Assembly: GCF_023073315.1 (NCBI RefSeq) | Contig: NZ_JADPJH010000022.1 | Coordinates: 251,702-315,701 of the forward strand | Reading direction: 5' to 3' | Length of the DNA: 64,000 nucleotides | Source of the DNA: Bradyrhizobium sp. 1 | GTDB lineage: Bacteria; Pseudomonadota; Alphaproteobacteria; Rhizobiales; Xanthobacteraceae | In this document: positions 26,802 through 35,445 of the stretch, in pieces | How the letters are laid out: each line of letters opens with the position of its first letter | Numbering within the stretch: the first letter of the stretch is position 1 | The notes under the pieces: generated by a model | What the model was told of the DNA's origin: nothing | Database searches by the model: none | Seen by the model: the letters and a program-made list of their open reading frames with translations, nothing else | Program-made: the position numbers and the translations under genes

Positions 26802-27455
26802 CTAGCGCTTGGCGATTCCCGCGATGAACAGATCGATCACCGCTTCCGCCATCCGCTCGATCTCCCCCTGCTCCACACCCCAGCGTGGAAAGTGACCGTC
26901 GAGGTTCATCCGGGCAAAACCGTAGACCAGGGCACGGCCGGCGATCTGGATGCGCTTGAGGTCCGCCGACCACAGCAGACCCTGGCCCGCCGCGTCCGTC
27001 AGCATTTGCTCCGTAAGCGCGACCAGCTCGGCATTGTCGCGCGTCAGCTGCTCGGAGCTGCCATGGGCGAAGTAGCGCCCGGTCGAGATGATCTCGAAAT
27101 GCGCGGGGTTGCGCATCGCCCAGCGCAAATAGGCGAGACCGAAGGCGCGGAAGCGGCCGAGCGGATCGGTGGCCGGTGCCTGGCCCAGTGCCACCTCGAT
27201 CTCGGCGCGGAAGCGCCGCTGCGCCTCCTCGGCCGCCGCCGCCATCAGCGCATCGCGGTTGGGAAAGTGCCGGAACGGTGCCCCCGGCGACACTGCGGCC
27301 CGGCGTGCAGCCTCGCGCACCGAGACCTCTGCCCCCTCCGCGGCCAGTTGCAGCGCAGCATCGATGAGGACGCGGCGAAGGTCACCGTGATGGTACGGCC
27401 GGGCTTCAGGTGTCTGGCGGCGGACGCGCGGTTTGGAAGGCTGTCGGGCGGGCAT
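26802..27455 (-). CDS. TetR/AcrR-family transcriptional regulator
   Basis: A 217-residue repressor-type protein with a basic N-terminus, a TetR helix-turn-helix (EVSVREAARRAAVSPGAPFRHF, recognition helix around residues 48-65) and a C-terminal TetR_C domain of the WHG type. It is divergent from a ferric-reductase-like gene; two palindromic copies of TGTAATC-N3-GATTACA lie between the two genes and are its probable operators. It would then repress both its own gene and the membrane protein gene. The ligand is unknown. Confidence 0.9.
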   Translation of the reverse strand: MPARQPSKPRVRRQTPEARPYHHGDLRRVLIDAALQLAAEGAEVSVREAARRAAVSPGAPFRHFPNRDALMAAAAEEAQRRFRAEIEVALGQAPATDPLGRFRAFGLAYLRWAMRNPAHFEIISTGRYFAHGSSEQLTRDNAELVALTEQMLTDAAGQGLLWSADLKRIQIAGRALVYGFARMNLDGHFPRWGVEQGEIERMAEAVIDLFIAGIAKR

Positions 27456-27485
27456 CGGAGCTTCCTAGCATCACCCGAACGTGAA

Positions 27486-27502
27486 TGTAAGCATCGATTA
27501 CA
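27486..27502. promoter_or_regulatory. Probable TetR operator O1
   Basis: TGTAAGCATCGATTACA is a 7-3-7 inverted repeat with one mismatch (TGTAAGC against GATTACA). It matches the reverse complement of the second site at 27529-27545 in 16 of 17 positions. It lies 31 bases before the regulator start codon. Confidence 0.7.
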
Positions 27503-27528
27503 CCATTGACGATCCCGTCGCCCTAAAA

Positions 27529-27545
27529 TGTAATCGATGATTACA
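27529..27545. promoter_or_regulatory. Probable TetR operator O2
   Basis: TGTAATCGATGATTACA is a perfect 7-3-7 palindrome, 18 bases before the start codon of the membrane protein gene and overlapping the region expected for its transcription start. Centres of the two sites are 43 bp apart, about four helical turns. Confidence 0.75.
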
Positions 27546-27562
27546 TACTGAAGGAGACCACC

Positions 27563-28183
27563 ATGTCACAGCGTCAAAGCTGGCTCGAAGGCTGGCGGCT
27601 GCTCGCCGCCCTCACCCTGAGCCTGATTGCGCTCAGCCTGTGGATCGCGGCGATGCGGCAGTTCGAGGTCCAGGGCGTGCGGATGGTGATCCGCTTCACG
27701 GCACGCAGCTCGCTGCTGCTGTTCTGCCTCGCCTTCAGCGCCGCCGCGCTGGCCCGGCTGTGGCCCAATGCCTGGACGCGCTGGCAGCGCCGTAACCGCC
27801 GCAATCTGGGGTTAAGCTTTGCAGCCTCTCACGCCATCCACGCGGTGGCGATCGTTGCCTACGCGAACATGGATCCGGCCGGCTTTGCTGAGGCGACCTC
27901 GGCGGCCTCCTACATCTTCGGCGGCATCGGCTATGCATTCATCATCGCCATGAGCGCGACCTCGTTTGACCGCACCGCTGCGCTGCTCAGGCCGCACGTC
28001 TGGCGCGCGCTGCATCTTGTCGGCGGCTACTATCTCTGGTTCCAGTTCATGGTGTCGTTCGGCAAGCGCGTGCCGGCGATGCCGCTCTACGCGGCGTTCC
28101 TCATTCCGCTGCTCGCCGTGATGGCGCTGAGGCTGATCGCGATGGCCGCCCATCCCCGCGGACGGACGGCCGAGGCGGGCTGA
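27563..28183 (+). CDS. Ferric-reductase-like transmembrane haem protein
   Basis: A 206-residue integral membrane protein with about six hydrophobic segments and a good ribosome-binding site (AAGGAG). It resembles the ferric reductase-like transmembrane domain (YedZ/MsrQ relatives): candidate haem-ligand His occur in SHAIHAVAIVAY near residues 90-93 and in RALHLVGGYYLW near 154. No FAD or NAD domain is present, so it would need a partner for electrons. It is controlled, by inference, by the divergent TetR protein. Substrate or partner is unknown. Confidence 0.7.
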   Translation: MSQRQSWLEGWRLLAALTLSLIALSLWIAAMRQFEVQGVRMVIRFTARSSLLLFCLAFSAAALARLWPNAWTRWQRRNRRNLGLSFAASHAIHAVAIVAYANMDPAGFAEATSAASYIFGGIGYAFIIAMSATSFDRTAALLRPHVWRALHLVGGYYLWFQFMVSFGKRVPAMPLYAAFLIPLLAVMALRLIAMAAHPRGRTAEAG

Positions 28184-28190
28184 ACGCCGA

Positions 28191-29042
28191 TCAGGCTTGT
28201 GGAAGCAGCCCAAGCCGCTTGGCGATGATGCGGTCGACCACGCGCTTGGGCAGCGTGGCCGTCATCAAATGCCGCATCCGGTCCGGCGTGATCTGGTAGC
28301 GAACCCTGGGCCGCTCAGCCGTGAGCGCCTTGAATACGACTTCTGCGATCCGCTCGGCCGGCAACCCGGTCTCGCTGAGCTTCATCATGAACGCCATGAC
28401 CTTGTTGAGTGCCGGCAGATAGGGCGAGTTCTGGTAGACGGAGAGATCAATCTGCTCGGCCTTGCTCCAGATCGGCGTCTTCACCGCACCGGGCGCGACG
28501 ATGATGACGTCGATCCCGAACAGCATCAGCTCGCGGCGCAGGCTTTCCGAGAGGCCTTCGATCGCGTGCTTGGAGGTGCAATAGGGCGCCGACAGCGGAT
28601 TGCCGTTCTTGCCTGCGACCGAGCTGATCATCACGATCCGGCCTTTCGGCCCCGTCAGCGAGGTGTCGGCGCCGAGCAGCGGGCCAAAAGCCTGCGTCGC
28701 GATCACGGGGCCGATGACGTTGATATCCATCTGGCGGCGGAAATCGTCGGCCGACAATTCGAGCACCGGGCCTGCCACGGCAACACCGGCATTGTTGACG
28801 AGGCCGGCCAGCGTCTCGCCGCCCAGCGCCTCGCGCACTTTTCGCGCAGCGGCGAGAACTGCGGCCTTATCGGTGACGTCGAACAGTAGCGGCGTGAAGT
28901 TCGCGCCAAACTCACCCTTGAGCCGGTCGGCGTCGGCCTGCTTGCGGACACTGCCGAAGACGCGATAGCCGCGCCCGATGAGAAATTTCGCAGTGGCCCA
29001 GCCAATGCCGGTAGACGCGCCGGTGATGACGACAGATCGCAT
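28191..29042 (-). CDS. Short-chain dehydrogenase/reductase
   Basis: The ATG at 29042 follows GGGGGGAGGACC and gives 283 residues; the frame stays open upstream but without a good start. A classical SDR: cofactor motif TGASTGIG at residues 6-13, DVTDKAA, LVNNAGVA near 86, catalytic Ser in MISSVAGKNG and Tyr-x3-Lys as YCTSK near 155-159. NAD(P)-dependent oxidoreductase of unknown substrate, with a C-terminal extension similar to retinol-dehydrogenase-like SDRs. It converges on the ferric-reductase-like gene, with only 7 bases between their stop codons. Confidence 0.9.
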   Translation of the reverse strand: MRSVVITGASTGIGWATAKFLIGRGYRVFGSVRKQADADRLKGEFGANFTPLLFDVTDKAAVLAAARKVREALGGETLAGLVNNAGVAVAGPVLELSADDFRRQMDINVIGPVIATQAFGPLLGADTSLTGPKGRIVMISSVAGKNGNPLSAPYCTSKHAIEGLSESLRRELMLFGIDVIIVAPGAVKTPIWSKAEQIDLSVYQNSPYLPALNKVMAFMMKLSETGLPAERIAEVVFKALTAERPRVRYQITPDRMRHLMTATLPKRVVDRIIAKRLGLLPQA

Positions 29043-29420
29043 GGTCCTCCCCCCTTTTATTGTCCCGCGATCATGTAAGAGGAAGGCGCTGGTGCGCAAT
29101 GCCATCAGGTTCTCAAGCCGCGCACCGATGGTCCTTTTCGAGGCCGCTCCGCTCGGCAAGAAGGCGGAGCACGTGTCGGTTCTTAAGTTGAGGTGGTGCG
29201 CGAACGTCGCCAGATGAGCTCGATTGCGGCTTGAAAGCGCGGATGAAGAGCCGAATTCTAGACTCTGAGGACACAGCGCTTTTGGCGATCGGGGGATTCT
29301 AAAAAGTTCTGAGAAACGACGCGAGATCAAGAATGTGGTTTAAGCGTCAGTTCTTCGTGCTCAGGGAGCACTTTAGCTCGCGAAGAGTTTGAATGAAGCA
29401 GCAATGCTTCGCGCGAGATG
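29043..29420. other. Intergenic region with short hairpins, no supported gene
   Basis: About 380 bases between the SDR start and the terminator that follows ilvC. Several small inverted repeats are visible (for example GTGCTCAGGGAGCAC near 29358), and base composition is AT-richer than the genes around it. Open frames here are short and cross the repeat downstream, so none is called. Confidence 0.45.
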
Positions 29421-29453
29421 AAAAGAGCGAGACCGCTGTTTGCGATCTCGCTC
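29421..29453 (-). terminator. Intrinsic terminator downstream of ilvC
   Basis: On the minus strand GAGCGAGA-T-CGC pairs with GCG-x-TCTCGCTC around a five-base loop (arms 29446-29453 with 29425-29432, extended by three pairs), followed by TTTT. It lies about 180 bases after the ilvC stop, with the repeat between them, and is the probable end of the ilv transcript. Confidence 0.6.
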
Positions 29454-29511
29454 AGATATAGTCGTGAAGGCTTAAGAATTAGTTTGGCAAGCGAAGCTCT
29501 TTGTTTCGCTC

Positions 29512-29627
29512 TCATGTCCCGGACAAGCGCAGCAAGGCGGAGCGCAGAGCCGGGACCCATCTCACCACGCGGACCCCGGATCAGCAGCGCACCACTTGCG
29601 TGATGCGCTGCGTCCGGGGAACGCAAA
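29512..29627. repeat. Dispersed intergenic repeat (CCCGGACAAGCGCAGC family)
   Basis: CATGTCCCGGACAAGCGCAG followed by GCGGAGCGCAGAGCCGGGACCC, then GCGTCCGGGGAAC. The CCCGG arms are complementary and the element abuts the ilvC stop codon. Similar repeats are frequent in bradyrhizobial genomes (from memory). An open frame of 99 codons across it is taken as spurious. Confidence 0.55.
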
Positions 29628-29629
29628 GC

Positions 29630-30649
29630 TCAGTTCTTGCTCTTGTCGACCAGCGCGCCCTTCTTGATCCAGGGCATCATGTCGCGCAGCTTGGCGCCGA
29701 CTTCCTCGATCGGGTGCGCGGCGAGCTTGGCGCGGGTCGCCTTGAACGAGGTCTGATTGACCTTGTTCTCGAGCATCCAGTCGCGGGCGAACTTGCCGCC
29801 CTGGATGTCGGCGAGAACGCGCTTCATCTCGGCCTTGGTCTCGGCGGTGACGATACGCGGACCGGTGACGTACTCGCCGTACTCGGCGGTGTTGGAGATC
29901 GAGTAGTTCATGTTGGCGATGCCGCCTTCATAGATCAGGTCAACGATCAGCTTCACCTCGTGCAGGCACTCGAAATAGGCCATCTCGGGAGCGTAGCCGG
30001 CCTCGACCAGCGTCTCGTAGCCAGCCTTGATCAGCTCGACCAGGCCGCCGCAGAGCACGACCTGCTCGCCGAACAGGTCGGTCTCGCACTCTTCCTTGAA
30101 AGAGGTCTCGATGATGCCGGCGCGGCCGCCGCCGACGGCGGACGCGTAGGACAGGCCGAGGTCATGGGCATTGCCCGAGACGTCCTTGGCGATCGCGATC
30201 AGGCAGGGCACGCCGCCGCCGCGCTGATATTCGGAGCGCACGGTGTGGCCGGGGCCCTTCGGCGCGATCATCAGCACGTCGAGGTCGGCGCGCGGGTCGA
30301 GCAGGTTGAAATGGACGTTGAGGCCGTGCGCGAACACCAGGGCGGCGCCCTTCTTCATGTTGTCGTGCAGGTGCTCGCGATAGATGTCGCCCTGGAGTTC
30401 GTCCGGGGTCAGCATCATGACCAGGTCGCCCCATTTGGCGGCTTCGGCGACTTCCATCACCTTGAAGCCGGCGGCTTCCGCCTTCTTGACCGAGCTCGAG
30501 TCCTTGCGCAACGCAATCGCCACGTCCTTGACGCCGGAGTCCTTGAGGTTGAGCGCATGGGCATGGCCCTGGCTGCCATAGCCGACGATGACGACCTTCT
30601 TGCCCTTGATCAGGTTCAGGTCGGCGTCGCGATCGTAATAAACTCGCAT
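29630..30649 (-). CDS. ilvC: Ketol-acid reductoisomerase
   Basis: Second common step of valine/isoleucine synthesis: isomerises and reduces acetolactate or acetohydroxybutyrate with NADPH and Mg2+. The 339 residues match class I enzymes. The Rossmann motif is VGYGSQGHAHALNLKDSG at about residues 24-41, followed by the phosphate-binding LRKDSSS; metal ligands are in DLFGEQVVLCGGLVELIKAG and ECLHEVKLIVDLIYEGG (key residues D, E and E). AGGAAACGACC precedes the start. It is the last gene of the ilv locus, 134 bases after the LysE-family gene, so it may also have its own promoter. Confidence 0.97.
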   Translation of the reverse strand: MRVYYDRDADLNLIKGKKVVIVGYGSQGHAHALNLKDSGVKDVAIALRKDSSSVKKAEAAGFKVMEVAEAAKWGDLVMMLTPDELQGDIYREHLHDNMKKGAALVFAHGLNVHFNLLDPRADLDVLMIAPKGPGHTVRSEYQRGGGVPCLIAIAKDVSGNAHDLGLSYASAVGGGRAGIIETSFKEECETDLFGEQVVLCGGLVELIKAGYETLVEAGYAPEMAYFECLHEVKLIVDLIYEGGIANMNYSISNTAEYGEYVTGPRIVTAETKAEMKRVLADIQGGKFARDWMLENKVNQTSFKATRAKLAAHPIEEVGAKLRDMMPWIKKGALVDKSKN

Positions 30650-30783
30650 GGTCGTTTCCTCGTTCAGATGGCCAGAATCGGCCGTTGGTCAGGTCTCGGA
30701 AGGTGAAAATTGCGGATTTCCGGGGCTGTCTAGAGCATTTCGCAGCCCGAAGGAAACCCGTTTCTGCATGGAAAGCTGCGGCA

Positions 30784-31386
30784 TCATGCATCCATGAAGA
30801 CGGGGTAGAGCGATGCCAGAAGCAGGATCGCCATCACGATATTGAAGGCGCGGACCAGCCGCTCGGAGGTCAGGACCGGGCGCAGTGCAGTGCCGAAGAA
30901 AGCCCAGACCACGGTCGAGACCGTGCCGACCAGCAGGCTGATCAGGGTCTGGATCGCGATATTGATCGGGAATCGGGCAATCGCCGCATAGGCGGTGATG
31001 GTGCCGATCACGATCACCCAGCCTTTGGCGTTGATCCACTGGAACATGGCGGCGCCCCAGAAGGTCATCGGGCCGCGGCCGTTGTCGCCGCCCGGCGTCG
31101 TCGGACCAGCCATCGCGATCACGGCGGCGAGGTAAATCAGGTAGGCGGCTCCGGCGTACTTCAAAATGGTCTGGAGGATCGGATATGCTAGGAACACCGT
31201 GCCGAGCCCGAGGCCGACGGCGCCGACCATGAAGGCAAAGCCGATGACGATGCCGGCGATGTGAGGAATGGTGCGCCGGAAGCCATAGGTCAGGCCCGAG
31301 GCCAGCAGCATGATGTTGTTCGGTCCGGGGGTGAAGTACATCACCACCATGAAGGCGAGGAAGGCATAGAAGAGCGAGTAGGCCAT
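30784..31386 (-). CDS. LysE-family amino acid exporter
   Basis: A 200-residue LysE/RhtB-type inner-membrane efflux protein. The ATG at 31386 with GAGG upstream is preferred to a GTG two codons earlier. Six hydrophobic segments are seen, with the family motif FTPGPNNIMLLASGLTYG near residue 20 and GAAYLIYLA. Such proteins export basic or neutral amino acids by proton antiport. It sits in the ilv locus, ten bases after the DMT-family gene and before ilvC, so branched-chain amino acids or their analogues are plausible substrates (inference). Confidence 0.88.
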   Translation of the reverse strand: MAYSLFYAFLAFMVVMYFTPGPNNIMLLASGLTYGFRRTIPHIAGIVIGFAFMVGAVGLGLGTVFLAYPILQTILKYAGAAYLIYLAAVIAMAGPTTPGGDNGRGPMTFWGAAMFQWINAKGWVIVIGTITAYAAIARFPINIAIQTLISLLVGTVSTVVWAFFGTALRPVLTSERLVRAFNIVMAILLLASLYPVFMDA

Positions 31387-31393
31387 ATTCACC

Positions 31394-32269
31394 TCACGCG
31401 GTCTTCGGCAGCGGCTGCGGCCGCTTGACCAGCACCATCACGGCAATGCCGCCGACGACGGTCAGCATGCCGGCGAGACGCAGCGGGCCGAACCGTTCCC
31501 CAAACACGATGCTGGAGGCGGCCGAGCCGACGAACGGCACCAGCAGCGCGAACGGCACCACTTGCGCGGCGGGGTAATCACGCAGCAATCGGCCCCACAG
31601 CCAATAGGCGATGCTGGTTGAGATGGCGCCGATCATCAGCAGGCAGATCAGGCCGGTCAACGACATGTGGACCAGCGACTGGAAGGTTGGCGCCGGGCCG
31701 TTGACGACCAGCGTGAGTACGAACAGCGGCACTGCGGTCGCAAGACAGAGCCAGGCGAACAGATCGAACATCGGCACGCCACGCGCGCCACGCAGCAAGA
31801 TGTTGCCGACGGCAAAACTGAGTGGTGCGATCATCAGCACCGCGAAAGCACCGACGCTGAAATCGTAACCGACGGTGCCGCAGATCATCAGTAGCCCGAC
31901 CGCTGCGATGACGACGCCGAGCGTCTGCACCGGCGTCGGGCGCTCGCCGAACGCGATCGCGGCAAAGCCGATCGTGAACAGCGCCTGGCTCTGCACGACG
32001 ACACTGGTCAGCCCCACCGGCACGCCATGGGCGATGCCATAGGCCTGGCTGAGGAACTGGCCGAGGAACAGCGTAAAACTGATCGCGATCAGCAGCGACC
32101 ATGCGACCTTCGGCTTGGGAATGAACAGGCACGGCACCGCGGCAATGCTGAAGCGCATCGCCGTCATCAGCTCCGGCGAAAACTCGTCGAGCGCGATCCG
32201 GCTCGCCACGAAGGCAAGCCCCCAGATGATCGCCACCATGAGGGCGATGAGGATATCGGCCGGCTTCAT
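31394..32269 (-). CDS. EamA/DMT-superfamily transporter
   Basis: A 291-residue drug/metabolite transporter family protein with ten hydrophobic segments and the duplicated EamA fold; GLAFVASRIALDEFSPELMTAMRF opens the first half (key stretch ALDEFSPELMTAMRF). Family members such as RhtA and YdcZ relatives export amino acids and metabolites. It is the second exporter between ilvN and ilvC, next to the LysE-family gene, and lies 48 bases after the methyltransferase gene. Confidence 0.87.
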   Translation of the reverse strand: MKPADILIALMVAIIWGLAFVASRIALDEFSPELMTAMRFSIAAVPCLFIPKPKVAWSLLIAISFTLFLGQFLSQAYGIAHGVPVGLTSVVVQSQALFTIGFAAIAFGERPTPVQTLGVVIAAVGLLMICGTVGYDFSVGAFAVLMIAPLSFAVGNILLRGARGVPMFDLFAWLCLATAVPLFVLTLVVNGPAPTFQSLVHMSLTGLICLLMIGAISTSIAYWLWGRLLRDYPAAQVVPFALLVPFVGSAASSIVFGERFGPLRLAGMLTVVGGIAVMVLVKRPQPLPKTA

Positions 32270-32317
32270 TATCGTTCCCGGTTCTGCCCTGTCGTGCAGC
32301 CCTGTTGTTGTTCCGGT

Positions 32318-33013
32318 CTAGCCTTGCTCGCCGGCTTTCGGTTTCCGCAGCAGATACGTGCCGTGCATCGGCGCGTGATAATCGGCCGAGACCAGCGTGA
32401 ATCCGACATCGGTCAGCATCCGCTCCATCACCCAGCCGAAGGTGGAATATTCGTCGCGCATGTGCGTGACGACACTGTCGCGCGAAAAATCGTGGTTCTT
32501 GATCTGGCAATCGGCCCATTGCTCGACGTCGCGCTCGATTGCGTCGGGCATCGAGGCGTAGACAATGTCGCGCAGATAGAAGCTCGCACCCGGCTTCAGC
32601 GCGCGAAAAATCCGCGACATCGCCACGGCCTTCCAGAAATCCGGCAAATGATGCAGCGTGAACTCGCTGACGATGAGGTCGTAGGATTCCGGCTGATAAG
32701 CGAAGCTGAGCAAGCCGGCCGACTGCGTCGCGACCTTTGCCTTGCGATCCCGCGCGTAGATTTCGGCGAGCGCCAGCATCGCCGGCGAGATGTCGATGGC
32801 ATCGACCTGCGCGCCCATCAGCGACGCTTCGGTCGCCAGCACACCGTTGCCGCAGCCGATATCGGCAATCCGCCAGCCGCGCTGGACTCCAAGCATCTTC
32901 AGCGCGGCGCGCGCCCGCAGATCGGCATCGTCGTGGGCGTCATAGATCGAGGCCACCGTGGGCCCGATGCCCATCCGGTTCCGCTCGTTATAGTACCAGT
33001 CGCGCGCCAGCAT
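32318..33013 (-). CDS. Class I SAM-dependent methyltransferase
   Basis: A 231-residue Rossmann methyltransferase. Motif I for SAM binding is ADIGCGNGVLATEA near residue 57, followed by VDAIDISPAMLALA (motif II) and YDLIVSEFTLHHLPDFWKA (motif IV region). The sequence begins MLARDWYYNERNRMGIGPTVASIYDAHDDADLRA; the key Tyr/Trp-rich lead differs from UbiE. Substrate unknown. Its start is three bases after the ilvN stop, so it is co-transcribed with acetolactate synthase, an arrangement without an obvious biosynthetic reason. Confidence 0.85.
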   Translation of the reverse strand: MLARDWYYNERNRMGIGPTVASIYDAHDDADLRARAALKMLGVQRGWRIADIGCGNGVLATEASLMGAQVDAIDISPAMLALAEIYARDRKAKVATQSAGLLSFAYQPESYDLIVSEFTLHHLPDFWKAVAMSRIFRALKPGASFYLRDIVYASMPDAIERDVEQWADCQIKNHDFSRDSVVTHMRDEYSTFGWVMERMLTDVGFTLVSADYHAPMHGTYLLRKPKAGEQG

Positions 33014-33016
33014 GGT

Positions 33017-33559
33017 TTACATCCCTTCGGGCCCGCGACCAATCGCGGCAACGCCGGTGCGCGACACCTCGACAAGGCCGAGCGGACGCATCAGGTCGAT
33101 AAACTGGTTGATCTTGTCGGTATTGCCTGTGATCTCGAACACGAAGCTCTCGGTGGTGGCGTCGATCACGCGGGCGCGGAACGCATCCGCCAGCCGCAGC
33201 GCCTCGACACGGTGTTCGCCCTGCCCGCGCACCTTCACCATCGCGAGCTCCCGCTCGATCGCACGCTTGGTCAGCGTCATGTCGACGACGCGGTAGACCG
33301 GGATCATGCGGTCGAGCTGGTGCTTGATCTGCTCGATCACCATCGGCGTGCCCGTGGTGACGATGGTGATGCGCGAGAGATGCTTCTGGCTCTCGGTCTC
33401 CGAGACCGTGAGGCTCTCGATGTTGTAGCCGCGGCCCGAGAACAGGCCGATGACGCGCGCAAGCACGCCGGGTTCGTTCTGCACGAGCACCGAGAGCGTG
33501 TGCGTCTCGTTCGGATCGTGACGCTCCTCGATGAAGTAGGCGGATGCAGGCTGGTTCAT
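33017..33559 (-). CDS. ilvN: Acetolactate synthase small (regulatory) subunit
   Basis: Regulatory subunit (IlvN/IlvH) that gives valine feedback inhibition. The ATG at 33559 gives 180 residues, the usual alphaproteobacterial length. The N-terminal ACT domain is seen as HTLSVLVQNEPGVLARVIGLF and GYNIESLTVSETE; the C-terminal ALS_ss_C domain follows with a conserved FEITGNTDKINQFIDLMRPLG and VSRTGVAA. It starts 28 bases after the large-subunit stop codon. Confidence 0.96.
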   Translation of the reverse strand: MNQPASAYFIEERHDPNETHTLSVLVQNEPGVLARVIGLFSGRGYNIESLTVSETESQKHLSRITIVTTGTPMVIEQIKHQLDRMIPVYRVVDMTLTKRAIERELAMVKVRGQGEHRVEALRLADAFRARVIDATTESFVFEITGNTDKINQFIDLMRPLGLVEVSRTGVAAIGRGPEGM

Positions 33560-33587
33560 GATCGTCCCCTTCGAAAGCATCTTGCGC

Positions 33588-35363
33588 TCACACCAGCGCC
33601 TTGCCGCCGGCAAACGCCTTTGCGGTGGCTTCATCGTTGGCCTGCTCGGGCAACAGCATCTCGTTGTGCGCCTTGCCGGACGGGATCATCGGGAAGCAGT
33701 TTTCGAGCGCCGCGACGCGGCAGTCGAACAGCACCGGGCGCTTGACCGAGATCATCTCCTGGATGGCGCCGTCGAGATCACCGGGCTTGTGCACCTGGAA
33801 GCCGACGCCGCCATAGGCTTCCGCGAGCTTGACGAAATCCGGCAGCGCCTCCGAATAGGAGTGCGACAGCCGGTTGCCGTGGAGCAGCTGCTGCCATTGC
33901 CGCACCATGCCCATGTACTGGTTGTTCAGGATGAAGATCTTGATCGGCAGCTCGTACTGAACCGCCGTCGACATCTCCTGCATCGTCATCTGCACCGAGG
34001 CGTCGCCCGCGATGTCGATGACGAGGCTGTCCGGATGAGCCACCTGCACGCCGACCGCGGCCGGCAGGCCGTAGCCCATGGTGCCGAGACCGCCCGACGT
34101 CATCCAGCGGTGCGGCTCCTCGAAGCCGAAGAACTGCGCGGCCCACATCTGGTGCTGGCCGACCTCGGTCGTGATGTAGGTATCCTTGCCGCGCGTCGCC
34201 TCGAACAGGCTCTGGATCGCGTGCTGCGGCAGGATCACGTCGTTGCTCTTCCTGTAATAGAGCGAGTTGCGGGCGCGCCATTGCGTGATCTGCTGCCACC
34301 ACGCCTTGACGTCGGGCTTCTTCGCTTCCGCCTTGAACACCTGGAGGATGTCACCCAGGATGTTGCCGCAATCGCCGATGATCGGCACGTCGACGCGGAT
34401 GTTCTTGTTGATCGAGGACGGATCGATGTCGATGTGGATCTTCTTCGAATTCGGCGAGAACGCATCGACACGGCCGGTGATACGGTCGTCGAAGCGCGCG
34501 CCGACGCACAGCATGACGTCGCAATCATGCATGGTCATGTTGGCTTCGTAGGTGCCGTGCATGCCGAGCATGCCGAGCCAGCTCTTGCCCGACGCAGGGT
34601 ACGCACCGAGCCCCATCAGCGTCGAGGTGATCGGAAAACCGGTGACTTCGACCAGCTCGCGCAAGAGCTTGGTGGCCTCGGGGCCGGAATTGATGACGCC
34701 GCCGCCGCTGTAGATCACGGGACGTTTTGCGTTCGCCAGCAGCGACACGGCCTTGCGGATCTGCGTCGCATCGCCTTTCACGCGTGGCGCGTAGGAGCGG
34801 TGCACGTCGGATTTGCGCGGCGGATGATAGGTGCCGGTCGCGAACTGCACGTCCTTGGGAACGTCGACCAGCACCGGGCCCGGACGGCCCGTGGTCGCAA
34901 CGTAGAACGCCTCGTGCAGGACCTTTGCGAGATCGTTGACGTCGCGCACCAGCCAATTGTGCTTGGTGCAGGGACGCGTGATGCCGACGGTATCGCATTC
35001 CTGGAACGCATCGTTGCCGATCAGATGCGTCGGCACCTGGCCGGAAATACACACCAGCGGGATCGAATCCATCAGCGCGTCGGTCAGCGGCGTCACCATG
35101 TTCGTGGCGCCGGGGCCGGAGGTCACCAGCGCAACGCCCGGCTTGCCGGTCGAGCGCGCATAACCCTCGGCGGCGTGGCCCGCACCCTGCTCGTGGCGGA
35201 CCAGGATGTGCTGGACCTCGCTCTGCTGGAAGATCTCGTCATAGATCGGAAGCACGGCGCCGCCGGGATAGCCGAAAATGTCGGTCACGCCATGATCGAT
35301 GAGCGCGCGGACGATCATCGCGGCGCCGGTCATCTGGTTCGGATCGTGGCTCTTGTCACTCAT
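33588..35363 (-). CDS. ilvB: Acetolactate synthase large (catalytic) subunit
   Basis: Thiamine-diphosphate enzyme that condenses pyruvate with pyruvate or 2-oxobutyrate, the first common step of branched-chain amino acid synthesis. The ATG at 35363 gives 591 residues. The N-terminal TPP domain has FGYPGGAVLPIYDE with the catalytic Glu in VRHEQGAGHAAEGYA; the C-terminal TPP motif GDASVQMTMQEMSTA (GDGS-like, GDAS) and NNQYMGMVRQWQ follow. The leader region upstream holds a promoter, a leader peptide and a terminator, so transcription is very likely attenuated. Also named ilvI in some annotations. Confidence 0.97.
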   Translation of the reverse strand: MSDKSHDPNQMTGAAMIVRALIDHGVTDIFGYPGGAVLPIYDEIFQQSEVQHILVRHEQGAGHAAEGYARSTGKPGVALVTSGPGATNMVTPLTDALMDSIPLVCISGQVPTHLIGNDAFQECDTVGITRPCTKHNWLVRDVNDLAKVLHEAFYVATTGRPGPVLVDVPKDVQFATGTYHPPRKSDVHRSYAPRVKGDATQIRKAVSLLANAKRPVIYSGGGVINSGPEATKLLRELVEVTGFPITSTLMGLGAYPASGKSWLGMLGMHGTYEANMTMHDCDVMLCVGARFDDRITGRVDAFSPNSKKIHIDIDPSSINKNIRVDVPIIGDCGNILGDILQVFKAEAKKPDVKAWWQQITQWRARNSLYYRKSNDVILPQHAIQSLFEATRGKDTYITTEVGQHQMWAAQFFGFEEPHRWMTSGGLGTMGYGLPAAVGVQVAHPDSLVIDIAGDASVQMTMQEMSTAVQYELPIKIFILNNQYMGMVRQWQQLLHGNRLSHSYSEALPDFVKLAEAYGGVGFQVHKPGDLDGAIQEMISVKRPVLFDCRVAALENCFPMIPSGKAHNEMLLPEQANDEATAKAFAGGKALV

Positions 35364-35420
35364 TGGCTTGCTCCGGATGCGCTGTTGCCAGCGGCTTCGT
35401 TCGTGTCGGGTTCGGGAAAT

Positions 35421-35443
35421 AAAAAAGGCCCCGAAGAGGGACC
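35421..35443 (-). terminator. Attenuator terminator in the ilvB leader
   Basis: Minus-strand hairpin GGTCCC-TCTTC-GGGGCC (six pairs including one G-U) followed immediately by six T. It lies 58 bases before the ilvB start codon and after the leader peptide, so it is a conditional terminator rather than the end of miaA, whose stop is 150 bases further upstream of the promoter. Confidence 0.8.
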
Positions 35444-35445
35444 CT

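Noticed and set aside
29327..29626. 99-codon open frame downstream of ilvC
   Set aside because: It runs across a dispersed repeat and a terminator hairpin; similar frames appear wherever this repeat occurs.
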